Source: Rhodohalobacter mucosus (GTDB lineage Bacteria > Bacteroidota > Rhodothermia > Balneolales > Balneolaceae). From it: 64,000 bases of DNA. This document shows, one piece after another, positions 39,137 through 47,110 of the stretch. The position numbers were made by a program, and so were the translations under genes. The notes beneath the pieces are model-generated. The model did no database searches and was not told the DNA's origin. It saw only the letters and a list, made by a program, of their open reading frames with translations. Numbering within the stretch: the first letter of the stretch is position 1; every line of letters starts with the position of its first letter. The stretch is taken from NCBI RefSeq assembly GCF_003150675.1, contig NZ_QGGB01000001.1:124001-188000 (forward strand), read 5' to 3'.

Positions 39137-40969
39137 ATGCGACTTCGCAAGTTTTATGATGAACTGAAGCGCCGGAATGTATTTCGGGTAGCAACGGTAT
39201 ACGCTGTTACAGCGTGGGTATCCATACAGGTGATAAATACGGTTTTTCCCATTCTTAAACTGCCCGCCTGGTCAGTTACGTTGCTTACTGTGCTCATCAT
39301 TATCGGTTTTCCCTTCGCACTCATCTTTGCCTGGGCGTTTGAATTGACGCCTGATGGTATCAAAACAAGCTCAACCAATGATAGTAAGGTTGACAATGTT
39401 GATGCATTAAACGAAGGGGATGACCGGAAGAAGGCTGCTGAATCCGGTGACGAACCTGCAAACCAGGCCTTCTTCAACAGAGCTTTTAAAGTGATTCTAG
39501 TAGTGATTATACTTGTTTCCGGTATGTATATCTGGAATCTGAGCAGTGAGGAACCGGGAGGCTCCCGGCAACAACAATCCATCGCTGTGCTTCCCTTCGA
39601 AACCATTGACGGTACCTCCTCCACATCGATTACCAGTGGAATACAGGTAGGCCTGATGACACGCCTTTCCAGTATTTCCGGCTTACGAGTTATTTCAAGA
39701 ACCTCCACCCTTCAATATGCCAGTATAATCAAACCGGTTTCAGAAATCGGTGAAGAACTCAGTGTTGAATGGATTGTGAGAGGTGAGGTGCAGGAAGCAA
39801 GTGATCAGATCCTTGTGAATGCTCGACTGATCCATGCTTCGGAAGATCGTCAGGTTTGGGCAAAAGACTATCAGCGCAGACTCACATCAGAGAATATTTT
39901 TGATATTCAGAATGAGCTGACCCGCGAAATCGCAGGAGAGCTTCAGACACGGATCAGTGCGGAGGAGAGTACCCTGATTGACAGGAAACCGGCAGATAAT
40001 CTTAAGGCTTACAGAGACTTTGCACAGGGAGTGAGTTTACTGGAACAGAGAACCCAGCAAGCCATTCTGTTATCCGTGGATTACTTCATGAATGCTATTG
40101 AGGAGGATCCGGATTTTGCTCCGGCATGGGCTATTCTGGCAGAATCTCTGATCTATATCAAATATTATAACTATGCGGACATCAACGACTACAGCATCAC
40201 CGCAATTGAGGCCATTGAAACGGCGCTTGAATTGAACCCCAACCTGGCAGAGGCCCATGCCTCCCTCGGGATCCTGAGGTATACAGAAAAAAACGGGCCC
40301 GAGGCAATTCGTTCACTACATAGAGCTGTCGAGCTTCAGCCAAGTTTTGAGACTGCCTTTAACTGGCTTAACTTTGTCTACCTGCTCACAGGCAACCGTG
40401 AACAGTCGTTGAAATACGCTGCTGAAACCATTGAATTAAGCCCTTTTGCACCCGCTGCACGACTCTATCCTTCACTCAGTTATCTCGCTAACGGGCAGCC
40501 AGAAATGGCACTGCAACAAGTACAGCGCGCCCGTGAAATTCAGCCTGAATGGGGTGAGGTGTATGCGATTCTTGGACTGATTCAATATCATAATCAGCAG
40601 TATGAGAATGCCCTTGAATCATTTCAAACAGCCGACAGCCTGATTGCAAACGAGATCAGCTCCATCTGGGTGCCGGATGTCAGAACAATGGTTGAAATCA
40701 CACGACTAAAATTGAACTATGAAGAATTACCCGGTCAGACGGACATGCGGCTGCTTCCAAAAGAGAATCGTTTTTGGGAAGGATTAAAATTATCTGCTCA
40801 AGGAGAGCACGAACGGGCAGCCAAAGAATTTGAAAATATACAGGAGTACAGCATGTGGCCCAATCTTTCCATGCGCTACTACTTCCCTGAATTATTAAGT
40901 GAATTTCGATCCCGTCCCGAATATGAAAAGATCATTCTTGAGATAGAAGAAGCCTGGTCCGGGGAGTAA
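39137..40969 (+). CDS. Membrane-anchored FlgO/TolB-like plus TPR protein
   Basis: 610 residues. It begins MRLRKFYDELKRRNVFRVATVYAV, the typical N-domain of a widespread family that precedes a TolB/FlgO-like domain (SIAVLPFETIDGTSSTSITSG ... VEWIVRGEVQEASDQILVNARLIHA). Two membrane helices are near residues 35-70 and one near 115-135. At least five TPR units follow (FAPAWAILAESL; NLAEAHASLGI; EWGEVYAILGLIQYHNQQYENALESF). Often fused or linked to adenylate cyclases in other bacteria; no cyclase domain here. Its stop codon TAA is the first 3 bases of the terminator repeat. Confidence 0.88.
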   Translation: MRLRKFYDELKRRNVFRVATVYAVTAWVSIQVINTVFPILKLPAWSVTLLTVLIIIGFPFALIFAWAFELTPDGIKTSSTNDSKVDNVDALNEGDDRKKAAESGDEPANQAFFNRAFKVILVVIILVSGMYIWNLSSEEPGGSRQQQSIAVLPFETIDGTSSTSITSGIQVGLMTRLSSISGLRVISRTSTLQYASIIKPVSEIGEELSVEWIVRGEVQEASDQILVNARLIHASEDRQVWAKDYQRRLTSENIFDIQNELTREIAGELQTRISAEESTLIDRKPADNLKAYRDFAQGVSLLEQRTQQAILLSVDYFMNAIEEDPDFAPAWAILAESLIYIKYYNYADINDYSITAIEAIETALELNPNLAEAHASLGILRYTEKNGPEAIRSLHRAVELQPSFETAFNWLNFVYLLTGNREQSLKYAAETIELSPFAPAARLYPSLSYLANGQPEMALQQVQRAREIQPEWGEVYAILGLIQYHNQQYENALESFQTADSLIANEISSIWVPDVRTMVEITRLKLNYEELPGQTDMRLLPKENRFWEGLKLSAQGEHERAAKEFENIQEYSMWPNLSMRYYFPELLSEFRSRPEYEKIILEIEEAWSGE

Positions 40970-41017
40970 AAAAGCTCCGATTCATGATTAGAATACGGAG
41001 CTTTTTCGTGGTACACC
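40967..41017. repeat. Left copy of the tRNA-Arg/terminator repeat (candidate attachment site)
   Basis: A 51 bp sequence: A-run, GCTCCG, 16 nt loop, CGGAGC, T-run, then CGTGGTACACC. It is identical except for one A to 43025-43076 next to tRNA-Arg(ACG). GGTACACC on the plus strand is the tRNA 3' end plus CCA seen in reverse. The hairpin should terminate transcription of the TPR gene. The two copies enclose the Fic gene, as expected for a direct-repeat bounded insertion at the 3' end of a tRNA gene. Confidence 0.85.
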
Positions 41018-41092
41018 TTTTTGGGATTTCATGTACCACCAGGTTTGAAAACTCTGAATTTTTGATAGTCGCAGATTTTTGAAAATGAAATT

Positions 41093-42298
41093 TCAAATAG
41101 TTCCCTCCGGGTAGAGCGAAGGAAAATAGTACCCCACTACCTTCGATGGAATATGAAATTGTAATGGTGCCCTGTGACTTGCCGACTTGATTAGCTCTTC
41201 ACTTTCAAGCTGACTTGTCAAATCCCTGGCTGTTCGCTCTGCCAAACCAGAAATTCTTTTTGCTTCGCCACGTGCTATTTCACCTCTCATCATAATTTCT
41301 GCCAATACATATTTCGCTTCTGTCCGTAGTGGCTTTTCATTTGGGATCATTTTTTCTGATCGCAGATTCACATACCCTGTTATGCGCTCACGAAGTTTAT
41401 CAAGCTGCAATACCTCTCTCATAAACGAGACCTGGTCATCAGCCACATCAAAATAAAATTCACAGAAGCGATGCAACCCTCTTTCAGATAAGTTGCCGCG
41501 CCCATCAAAATCGCCTTTACGGCCAGCGTCCGCTACTGCAAGAAATTCTTTATAATCTTCTATTCGGCGGGCAAGCCCTCTGGATATTGTCCACAACCCT
41601 AACGAATCCAACTTCACTTTTTTCATATATGCATAGCTAAACAGACGAGAAACTCGTCCATTTCCATCTATAAACGGATGTATCCATGCTAGTCTGTGAT
41701 GGCTTGCGGCAGCTGCAATCAATTTCTTATGGCCAACAAGTTTCTCTGGTGAATAGGCATTTTCAAATCGGTCAAGAAACAACTCAAGCGATTCTGCCTT
41801 GGGGGGAATATGATTCGCTATTTTTACTTCCCTCGTTCTAATTTCCCCCGGAACCATTTTTAGAACATCACCGGTATCGGGATCATTAATATTTAAAAAG
41901 TTTTCAGGTACCCGCTCATAAAACTCTTTGTGTATACTGCACAAGAAATCCTTTGAACAAACATTTAATCCCGGATTTTTACTGAGCCAGCTGTCAATCA
42001 AATCTTGAACGTCGATATGCGCTACATTCAGTTTTTGCAGGCGTTTCTTTTTTTCATCTCTGCTAAAATCATTTTTTACCGCTCTTTCAATATCTGCCGG
42101 TGCCGTATGCTCGCCTTCTATTCTGTTAGAATAATAACTATTAATATGGCGAAGCAATCTGGTGACCTCTCTTCGGGTGACAGGATGCAACAGATCATCC
42201 AGTGAGGCTGATTTACGAAATACCTCCATGGCTAAATGTATTAAATCCGAGGAATCCTTCGGAAACATAGGTTCCATATGGCGCGGATGATCAAACAT
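41093..42298 (-). CDS. Fic-domain AMPylase-type protein
   Basis: 401 residues. The Fic motif HPFIDGNGRVSRLF near residue 205 contains His, Asn-Gly-Arg and second Arg needed for nucleotide transfer. Just upstream, SNRIEGEHT (about residue 58-66) is the inhibitory helix with conserved S-x-x-x-E-G (class II Fic), so the enzyme is likely held in check by its own Glu. A C-terminal winged-helix-like region (ARGEAKRISGLAERTARDLTSQLESEEL) suggests DNA binding or protein recognition. It transfers AMP or a similar group to protein hydroxyls. It is the only gene in the direct-repeat-flanked islet. Confidence 0.95.
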   Translation of the reverse strand: MFDHPRHMEPMFPKDSSDLIHLAMEVFRKSASLDDLLHPVTRREVTRLLRHINSYYSNRIEGEHTAPADIERAVKNDFSRDEKKKRLQKLNVAHIDVQDLIDSWLSKNPGLNVCSKDFLCSIHKEFYERVPENFLNINDPDTGDVLKMVPGEIRTREVKIANHIPPKAESLELFLDRFENAYSPEKLVGHKKLIAAAASHHRLAWIHPFIDGNGRVSRLFSYAYMKKVKLDSLGLWTISRGLARRIEDYKEFLAVADAGRKGDFDGRGNLSERGLHRFCEFYFDVADDQVSFMREVLQLDKLRERITGYVNLRSEKMIPNEKPLRTEAKYVLAEIMMRGEIARGEAKRISGLAERTARDLTSQLESEELIKSASHRAPLQFHIPSKVVGYYFPSLYPEGTI

Positions 42299-42446
42299 AT
42301 CATTAAATGATAAGTATTTGTTTTCCTATTATTTTGCCGGTTTATTTTCCGGTTATTATCCAGGCATAAATAGTTGTTTCAAATAGGAAAATATGTTATT
42401 TGAAGAACATTTATATATCTTTTTTTGCCGGTTTATTTTCCGGTTA
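42299..42446. promoter_or_regulatory. Repeat-rich region upstream of the fic gene
   Basis: It holds ATCATT-A-AATGAT around 42299-42311, a 24-base-scale direct repeat at 42331-42355 and 42421-42446 (core GCCGGTTTATTTTCCGGTTA), and an inverted pair TTCAAATA (42378-42385) / TATTTGAA (42397-42404). On the gene's strand each direct repeat contains two AACCGG units. This suggests two operator sites around the promoter and self-regulation by the Fic protein's winged-helix region. Confidence 0.5.
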
Positions 42447-42588
42447 ATCGGGAAGGTCAGGTGCAGACGGGGGTCGTATTCATTTTAGTTTTTATAATTC
42501 TGCTAAAAATCAGCCTGTCACAACCAATCTGTTCACAAATTACAAAGGCTCAGATTCCGGATTGGAAATCCGAACTTTCTATTGTGCT
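42447..42588. other. Gap between fic leader and tandem repeat array
   Basis: 142 bp. It has one short hairpin (CGGATT...AATCCG near 42559). A 74-codon frame starts here and runs into the array, but its last part is repeat DNA, so it is not called. Confidence 0.3.
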
Positions 42589-43074
42589 CCCGACAGGTGA
42601 GAACCCCGAAGCATGCCTTCGGAACAACAACGCCCGGATCCGTTTATGACATGCGGCCATAAAAAAAAGCTCCGATTCATGATTAGAATACGGAGCTTTT
42701 TCATAGTACACCCGACAGGTGAGAACCCCGAAGCATGCCTTCGGAATATCAACGCCCGGATCCGTTTATGACATGCGGCCATAAAAAAAGCTCCGATTCA
42801 TGATTAGAATACGGAGCTTTTTCATAGTACACCCGACAGGTGAGAACCCCGAAGCATGCCTTCGGAATATCAACGCCCGGATCCGTTTATGACAAGCAGA
42901 CATAAAAAAAGCTCCGATTCATGATTAGAATACGGAGCTTTTTCATAGTACACCCGACAGGTGAGAACCCCGAAGCATGCCTTCGGAACAACAACGCCCG
43001 GATCCGTTTATTGACAAACGGACATAAAAAAAGCTCCGATTCATGATTAGAATACGGAGCTTTTTCGTGGTACA
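42589..43074. repeat. Four tandem 121-122 bp units made from tRNA-Arg 3' end plus terminator
   Basis: Units start at 42589, 42711, 42832 and 42953, each with CCCGACAGG (the reverse of tRNA-Arg 3' sequence CCTGTCGGG), then GTGAGAACC, hairpin CCGAAG-catgc-CTTCGG, CGCCCGGATCCG and the AAAGCTCCG...CGGAGCTTT terminator hairpin. Unit joins read CATAGTACACCCG where the true tRNA gene has CGTGGTACACCCG, so CCA is lost in inner copies. They differ by few bases (AACAACAAC versus AATATCAAC; ACATGCGGCC versus ACAAGCAGAC). This is not CRISPR: no unique spacers. Confidence 0.93.
43025..43070 (-). terminator. Terminator of tRNA-Arg(ACG)
   Basis: On the minus strand, AAAAAGCTCCG and CGGAGCTTTTTTT form a strong hairpin with a T-run, directly after the tRNA CCA end. 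Further copies lie in each array unit, so readthrough meets up to four tandem terminators. Confidence 0.85.
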
Positions 43075-43144
43075 CCCGACAGGATTCGAACCTGTAACCG
43101 CCTGATTCGTAGTCAGGTACTCTATCCAGTTGAGCTACGGGTGC
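43071..43144 (-). tRNA. tRNA-Arg (anticodon ACG)
   Basis: Minus-strand cloverleaf: acceptor GCACCCG pairs with CGGGTGT, D-arm AGCTCAACTGGATAGAGT, anticodon stem CCTGA/TCAGG with loop CTACGAA giving ACG (arginine CGN codons, A34 to inosine), and T-loop GGTTCGAATCC. An encoded CCA follows the discriminator A (TACCA before the terminator). 74 nt without CCA. Its 3' end is duplicated in the tandem array and at 40967-41017. Confidence 0.95.
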
Positions 43145-43163
43145 ATTTCAGTTTACAGTATAT

Positions 43164-43278
43164 CAGTGAACTGTGTGTCAGGGGTCAATTCTCTGAGGCA
43201 TAGCTAAGTGTTAATGTCCGGAAATTCTATGTTACTTCCATATTCACTGTCAACTGATTCCTGACACACTGTTCACCG
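43164..43278. repeat. 27 bp imperfect inverted repeat between two tRNA genes
   Basis: Arms at 43164-43190 and 43252-43278 are related: GTGAAC-T-GTGTGTCAGG and GTGAAC-A-GTGTGTCAGG in reverse complement, 27 bp with about five mismatches, around a 61 bp centre. No coding sequence inside. Could be a miniature element or a processing hairpin of the tRNA precursor. Confidence 0.6.
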
Positions 43279-43284
43279 TCAAAG

Positions 43285-43358
43285 TACGCCCGTAGGGATT
43301 CGAACCCCAAACCTTCTGATCCGAAGTCAGATGCTCTATCCAGTTGAGCTACGGGCGC
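43285..43358 (-). tRNA. tRNA-Arg (anticodon UCG)
   Basis: Minus-strand cloverleaf: GCGCCCG pairs with CGGGCGT (last pair G-U), D-arm AGCTCAACTGGATAGAGC, anticodon stem TCTGA/TCAGA with loop CTTCGGA giving UCG (arginine CGA), T-arm GGGGTTCGAATCCCT. CCA is not encoded (ACTT follows), unlike the ACG gene. Transcribed toward tRNA-Arg(ACG). Remodelled copies of its 5' half follow at higher coordinates. Confidence 0.93.
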
Positions 43359-43627
43359 AATTATCGTCAGTATTTCAAAAATCGTTATTTTCGGATCAGT
43401 ATAGATCCAATGTCAGATGCTTCCCGACGTCTCGGGATTGAACTACGGGCGCATTTATTGTCAGTATTTCAAAATTCGTTATTTCCGGATCAGTATAGAT
43501 CCAATGCCAGATGCTTCCCGACGTCTCGGGATTGAGCTACGGGCGCAATTATCGTCAGTATTTCAAAAATTGTCACTTCCGGATCAGTGTAGATCCGAAG
43601 TCAGATGCTTCCCAAGGTCCCGGGCGC
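43359..43627. repeat. Tandem ~94 bp units derived from the 5' half of tRNA-Arg(UCG)
   Basis: ACGGGCGC-like junctions lie at 43351, 43445, 43539 and about 43620 (spacing 94, 94, 81). On the minus strand units start GCGCCCGTAGCTCAA like the tRNA, then TCCCGAGACGTCGGGA replaces the D-loop, then AGCATCTGACATTGGATC resembles the anticodon 5' side. A GGATC...GATCC hairpin follows. The last unit lacks D-arm DNA and is diverged. They cannot fold as normal tRNAs (no T-arm or 3' acceptor). Confidence 0.88.
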
Positions 43628-43948
43628 ATTATTCATTTCACAATGTCAAAAATGCTTTCGTAAAAAGCCTTCCTCAAAGGGCATTAGCAGCGTTACAATT
43701 ATCAGCAGATGCAGACTTGTCAATCTTTTCAGATCCCGCTTTCGCACCTACGCCATCAATATACCGTAATGCCTTCCCTGCAAAGAAATCCATAGTTTTT
43801 TACAGAGCATTAAAGGTAAGAAATTCTTTGTATTGAAAAAACGCATTTCGCCAATACTCTTTCCATACGGATTCAGGAAGTATTGCCTTGTGCTTTTTTT
43901 CAGACAACGCTGAAGGGTTGCAGTCTTCACAACATGTTCGGAACGAAA
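43628..43948. other. Intergenic region upstream of the tRNA-Arg pair
   Basis: 321 bp with no gene-like frame; long plus-strand frames here are repeat-derived or lack domain content. It should contain the promoter of the minus-strand tRNA genes or of the array transcript; TTGTATTGAAAAAACGC near 43830 is one AT-rich candidate area, but no consensus was found. Confidence 0.3.
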
Positions 43949-45193
43949 TTAATCACTGTCTTCCTGCTGCCCGTTTGACTCTTTAAATGCCATTTTCTCC
44001 TCTTTTGTCGGTATTCTCACATCAAACTTTCGCCGGGTTATAATCAAACTGCCATCCTTTAACATCTTCCGGCGATATCCGAATGCGTGCAGAAAATCGT
44101 GAAAAAACTTCTTATTCAATATGGGGTGCACCATGATCGTATTTTCATCATCCGGATGTTTTTTAATACCCGGTAAATACCGAAGATACCTGCCCAGGTT
44201 ATGGGTGCGCAGGTATCTCGACAGGTCAAGCTTAAACTCACTGATCTCTCTGATAATAAAAAATCCGTCATCGCCCTGGGACTGATACAGAGGCATGAAG
44301 ATTCTGCCGGAATATGGAGCCTTGATTTCACCATATTGATTATCCGCAAGTATTTCACCTTTTTTCACTTTATCGAACGTGGCGTAACCCGATCGCATCT
44401 GAAACTTCTCGTCTTCTCCAATCTTATAGGTAAACTTCAGGTCAAAAATTTTCCTGTTTTCGGCAAGTGACCTGCAAAGCCGCTGGTAATGAATATTGTA
44501 CTTGGGTATATCATTTTTTTCCATTGACCCCAGAATTTTCAATGTATGCCAGATAAACGAGATGTTGTTTTCAACGGCTGCCATTGAGTAGTGTTCACCG
44601 GCCTCCAGAGCCACGCCGGAGTGGCCTCTTTCATTGATATAATTCATAAACGTACCGCGCATCGCTTCATCAAATCCGACTACGCAAGGCAGTGGGTATT
44701 GGAGGGCGAGCTGACGATTTCGTATCGTATCGCTCGCTCCGATGAATGGCGGACTTACCGATGACGTTGTATGGAGATCAAATACAAAAACGGGGCCGTC
44801 TGCCTGATCAAAGACGGGATTCAATATGTCCAGTAACTCTTTTTGTTGCTTTTGCTCATTCCCGACAGGCAAATTTCTTTCATCGATAAATCCGAGCTTC
44901 TGCAGCCTGTCGGTGACCCAGATTCTGTTCATATCGTTATCAATCCAGCGCACTCCTTTATCCAGCGCTTCCAGATTCCCGGCAAACGCAGCAATTACCT
45001 CTCCTGAAAAGGACGGCTGAAGCCTGTTCAGGTATTCAAAAACCTGACTGAGGGCAAAAATACTGGATGTTTCATTGCCATGAGTTCCACCGATAAAAAC
45101 AATTACAGGCCCCTCCTTTTCACCCTTATACTTTCCAAGAATCCGGCCGATTTCTATGGTCTCATCTAAAGCTCTGTTTGTGACTTCAATCAT
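43949..45193 (-). CDS. AstE/aspartoacylase-family zinc hydrolase
   Basis: 414 residues. M14-like zinc motif GGTHGNETSS (His-x-x-Glu, near residue 34-43), DNDMNRIW near 83, DLHTTSS near 122 (third metal His) and catalytic-type Glu in GVALEAGEHY near 200 are intact. A C-terminal beta domain (GEILADNQYGEIKAPYSGRIFMPLYQS) follows. Family members deacylate N-acyl amino acids (succinylglutamate, N-acetylaspartate). It starts 6 bp after the GCS2-CBS gene stop; that link suggests it removes or edits a product of the ligase. Substrate unknown. Confidence 0.92.
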   Translation of the reverse strand: MIEVTNRALDETIEIGRILGKYKGEKEGPVIVFIGGTHGNETSSIFALSQVFEYLNRLQPSFSGEVIAAFAGNLEALDKGVRWIDNDMNRIWVTDRLQKLGFIDERNLPVGNEQKQQKELLDILNPVFDQADGPVFVFDLHTTSSVSPPFIGASDTIRNRQLALQYPLPCVVGFDEAMRGTFMNYINERGHSGVALEAGEHYSMAAVENNISFIWHTLKILGSMEKNDIPKYNIHYQRLCRSLAENRKIFDLKFTYKIGEDEKFQMRSGYATFDKVKKGEILADNQYGEIKAPYSGRIFMPLYQSQGDDGFFIIREISEFKLDLSRYLRTHNLGRYLRYLPGIKKHPDDENTIMVHPILNKKFFHDFLHAFGYRRKMLKDGSLIITRRKFDVRIPTKEEKMAFKESNGQQEDSD

Positions 45194-45199
45194 AATATT

Positions 45200-47110
45200 T
45201 CATGATTCTATTTCACTATGCTTTGCATATTTTGTGACATTGAAAAGGTCGTGTCCGGACACAATCCCTATCAGACGGTTATCTGAAACGACAGGCAGCG
45301 ACTTTAACTTCTCCCGGTCTAAAATATTCGCAGCTTTCCGGGCTGAATCGTCCGGATTTAACGTGAATTGCGGTTCCCTGACAAGTTCAGCAAGCTTTGT
45401 CTTCTCTTCGGTTAGGCCGTCTTTTGCTTCCCGGTAATAATTCATCAGGTCTGATGAGGTCAATAAACCACACAACGACCAGTTTTCATCTACAACCGGC
45501 ACCACGCAGTGATCATGCTGTTTCATTTTATATGCGGCCTGATCAATTTGCTCATCATAGCTAAGTGTAAAAACCTTGTCCGTCATGAATTTTTTTACTT
45601 CAAGGCTTCCCCAGTCTTGAATTTCAAAGTCATATGAGTCCGGAGTCATCCATTCGTGAACCGGAGAACCCTCTTTTTGCCGTTTCAGAATTTCAGAGGT
45701 CAAAATTGCATTTGATACAGGTGGCGTATTTCCCGTACTGATTTTTTTATGTGCATTTATCATCCATACCGATCCTGTCTGGCCGTTGTCGATCCGTGAA
45801 TGTATAACACCCAGATACTTTTCAATTTCCTCCTCCGCCAACCCGGCTTTTTTCAAACCGTTCCCGGCAATGGGAAGCAATTCATTTCTGATTAATTCGG
45901 ATGCTGAGCGGTTTTCGCCATTGATCCAGTTAAAACCTGCATCCAGGCCGTATTGTGCCGCTTTTATCGTATTTACTTTCACTTCATGGAAGTCCATTTT
46001 TACAGGCAGATTTGTATATTTTTCCGGCAATCCATGCATTAACCCGAGCCAAAAAGCAGCATTTGCAACTTCGTCGTGCACGGTCGGCCCCGATGGCATC
46101 AGCCTGTTTTCCACTCTGAGGTGAGGTTTGCCATTCATTACACCGTAACAGAGGCGGTTCCACCTGAAAACTGAACTGTTGAATACTTCAAGTGATCGCA
46201 GATCCGGTATTTCCCCCTCTTCATACTGTTTGGGGGAATCTGCGAATTCAGCAGGCCTCATAAATATATCGTACCGGGTCAGGTCGTCCCTGTATAGTTC
46301 GAGTGGGGATTCTTTCAGCCATTTGGATCCAAAAGGTACACGGAGGTAATTATCGGATGCATGATAGTTCGTCTCCCTTGTATCCACGGCTTTTTGGAAA
46401 AGGGCAATTCGGGTTTCATGCCAAAGCAATTTATCCAGCAGATAGGGCGAATTACCTCCAGCGGCTAAAACAGGGGCTGCAATAAGCTGTGCATAATTAT
46501 ACTGTGCCGGTATGTTCTCAGCATCAAGCTGATAATGCATCTGAAAACTGGTGTTGCAGTACTGAAACAGGTTTGACTTATCTTCTGCCACCAAGCGTTC
46601 TACCCCATCGATTTGAATGACATATTCATTGCGCCGCAGCTCATTCATTGCACGAATCATATATCGGAACCGGTCTTGAGGGGTCATATGTTTTTTGCTG
46701 ATATAGTGCCTCCTGATAGTTGGCAATATTCCTATCAACATTACATCACAATTCAGCTTTGAGGCGGCATCGCCTGCCTCTCCGATATATTTATAAAGTT
46801 TCTGTTCAAGCGAATCCAGTATCCCGGATTTAATTTCAAGCGGTTTCAGGTTGATTTCCAGATTGTGCCTGGCCAGTTCTGTTGTAAAAAAATCTTCATC
46901 AAGGTGCTTAAGAGCATCCAAAACGACGGGAGAGGGATACAATTCACGATCAACCAGACATAGTTCCTGCTCTATTCCCAACCGGTTTGCTCTTTCAATT
47001 CTACTATCACCGATCAAAGCTTCCAGCGTGCTGATATCCTTCAGGATATAGTCCAATGCTTCTTTCTGTTCGTCCGCACCCTCAACCCTCTTTATCTTTT
47101 TATATCCCAT
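45200..47110 (-). CDS. Glutamate-cysteine-ligase-2-like amide ligase fused to two CBS domains
   Basis: 636 residues. GCS2-type ligase (about 35-420): NRLGIEQELCLVD, ELARHNLEINLKPLE, SFQMHYQLD, AGGNSPYLLDK and RVENRLMPSGPTVHDE carry the glutamine-synthetase-like ATP/metal residues. Two CBS domains close the protein (about 510-565: TDKVFTLSYDEQIDQAAYKM; about 570-632: ADKDD-like NPDDSARKAANIL ... LPVVSDNRLIGIVSGHDL). It likely forms an amide bond from a carboxylate and an amine under nucleotide control through CBS. Such fusion is uncommon. Operonic with the AstE-like hydrolase. Confidence 0.9.
   Translation of the reverse strand: MGYKKIKRVEGADEQKEALDYILKDISTLEALIGDSRIERANRLGIEQELCLVDRELYPSPVVLDALKHLDEDFFTTELARHNLEINLKPLEIKSGILDSLEQKLYKYIGEAGDAASKLNCDVMLIGILPTIRRHYISKKHMTPQDRFRYMIRAMNELRRNEYVIQIDGVERLVAEDKSNLFQYCNTSFQMHYQLDAENIPAQYNYAQLIAAPVLAAGGNSPYLLDKLLWHETRIALFQKAVDTRETNYHASDNYLRVPFGSKWLKESPLELYRDDLTRYDIFMRPAEFADSPKQYEEGEIPDLRSLEVFNSSVFRWNRLCYGVMNGKPHLRVENRLMPSGPTVHDEVANAAFWLGLMHGLPEKYTNLPVKMDFHEVKVNTIKAAQYGLDAGFNWINGENRSASELIRNELLPIAGNGLKKAGLAEEEIEKYLGVIHSRIDNGQTGSVWMINAHKKISTGNTPPVSNAILTSEILKRQKEGSPVHEWMTPDSYDFEIQDWGSLEVKKFMTDKVFTLSYDEQIDQAAYKMKQHDHCVVPVVDENWSLCGLLTSSDLMNYYREAKDGLTEEKTKLAELVREPQFTLNPDDSARKAANILDREKLKSLPVVSDNRLIGIVSGHDLFNVTKYAKHSEIES

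Noticed and set aside
42425-42649. 74-codon plus-strand frame with a hydrophobic start
   Set aside because: Its last third is repeat-array DNA and nothing resembles a known protein.
42579-43075. Repeating minus-strand frames (67 and 62 codons) inside the tandem array
   Set aside because: They are translations of the tRNA/terminator repeat in a frame left open by chance.
42589-43627. Possible CRISPR array
   Set aside because: Units are 121 and 94 bp with no short direct repeat plus unique spacer; no cas genes.
43344-43836. Plus-strand frames of 63 and 139 codons
   Set aside because: They arise from the 94 bp tRNA-derived repeats and their flank; no domain content.
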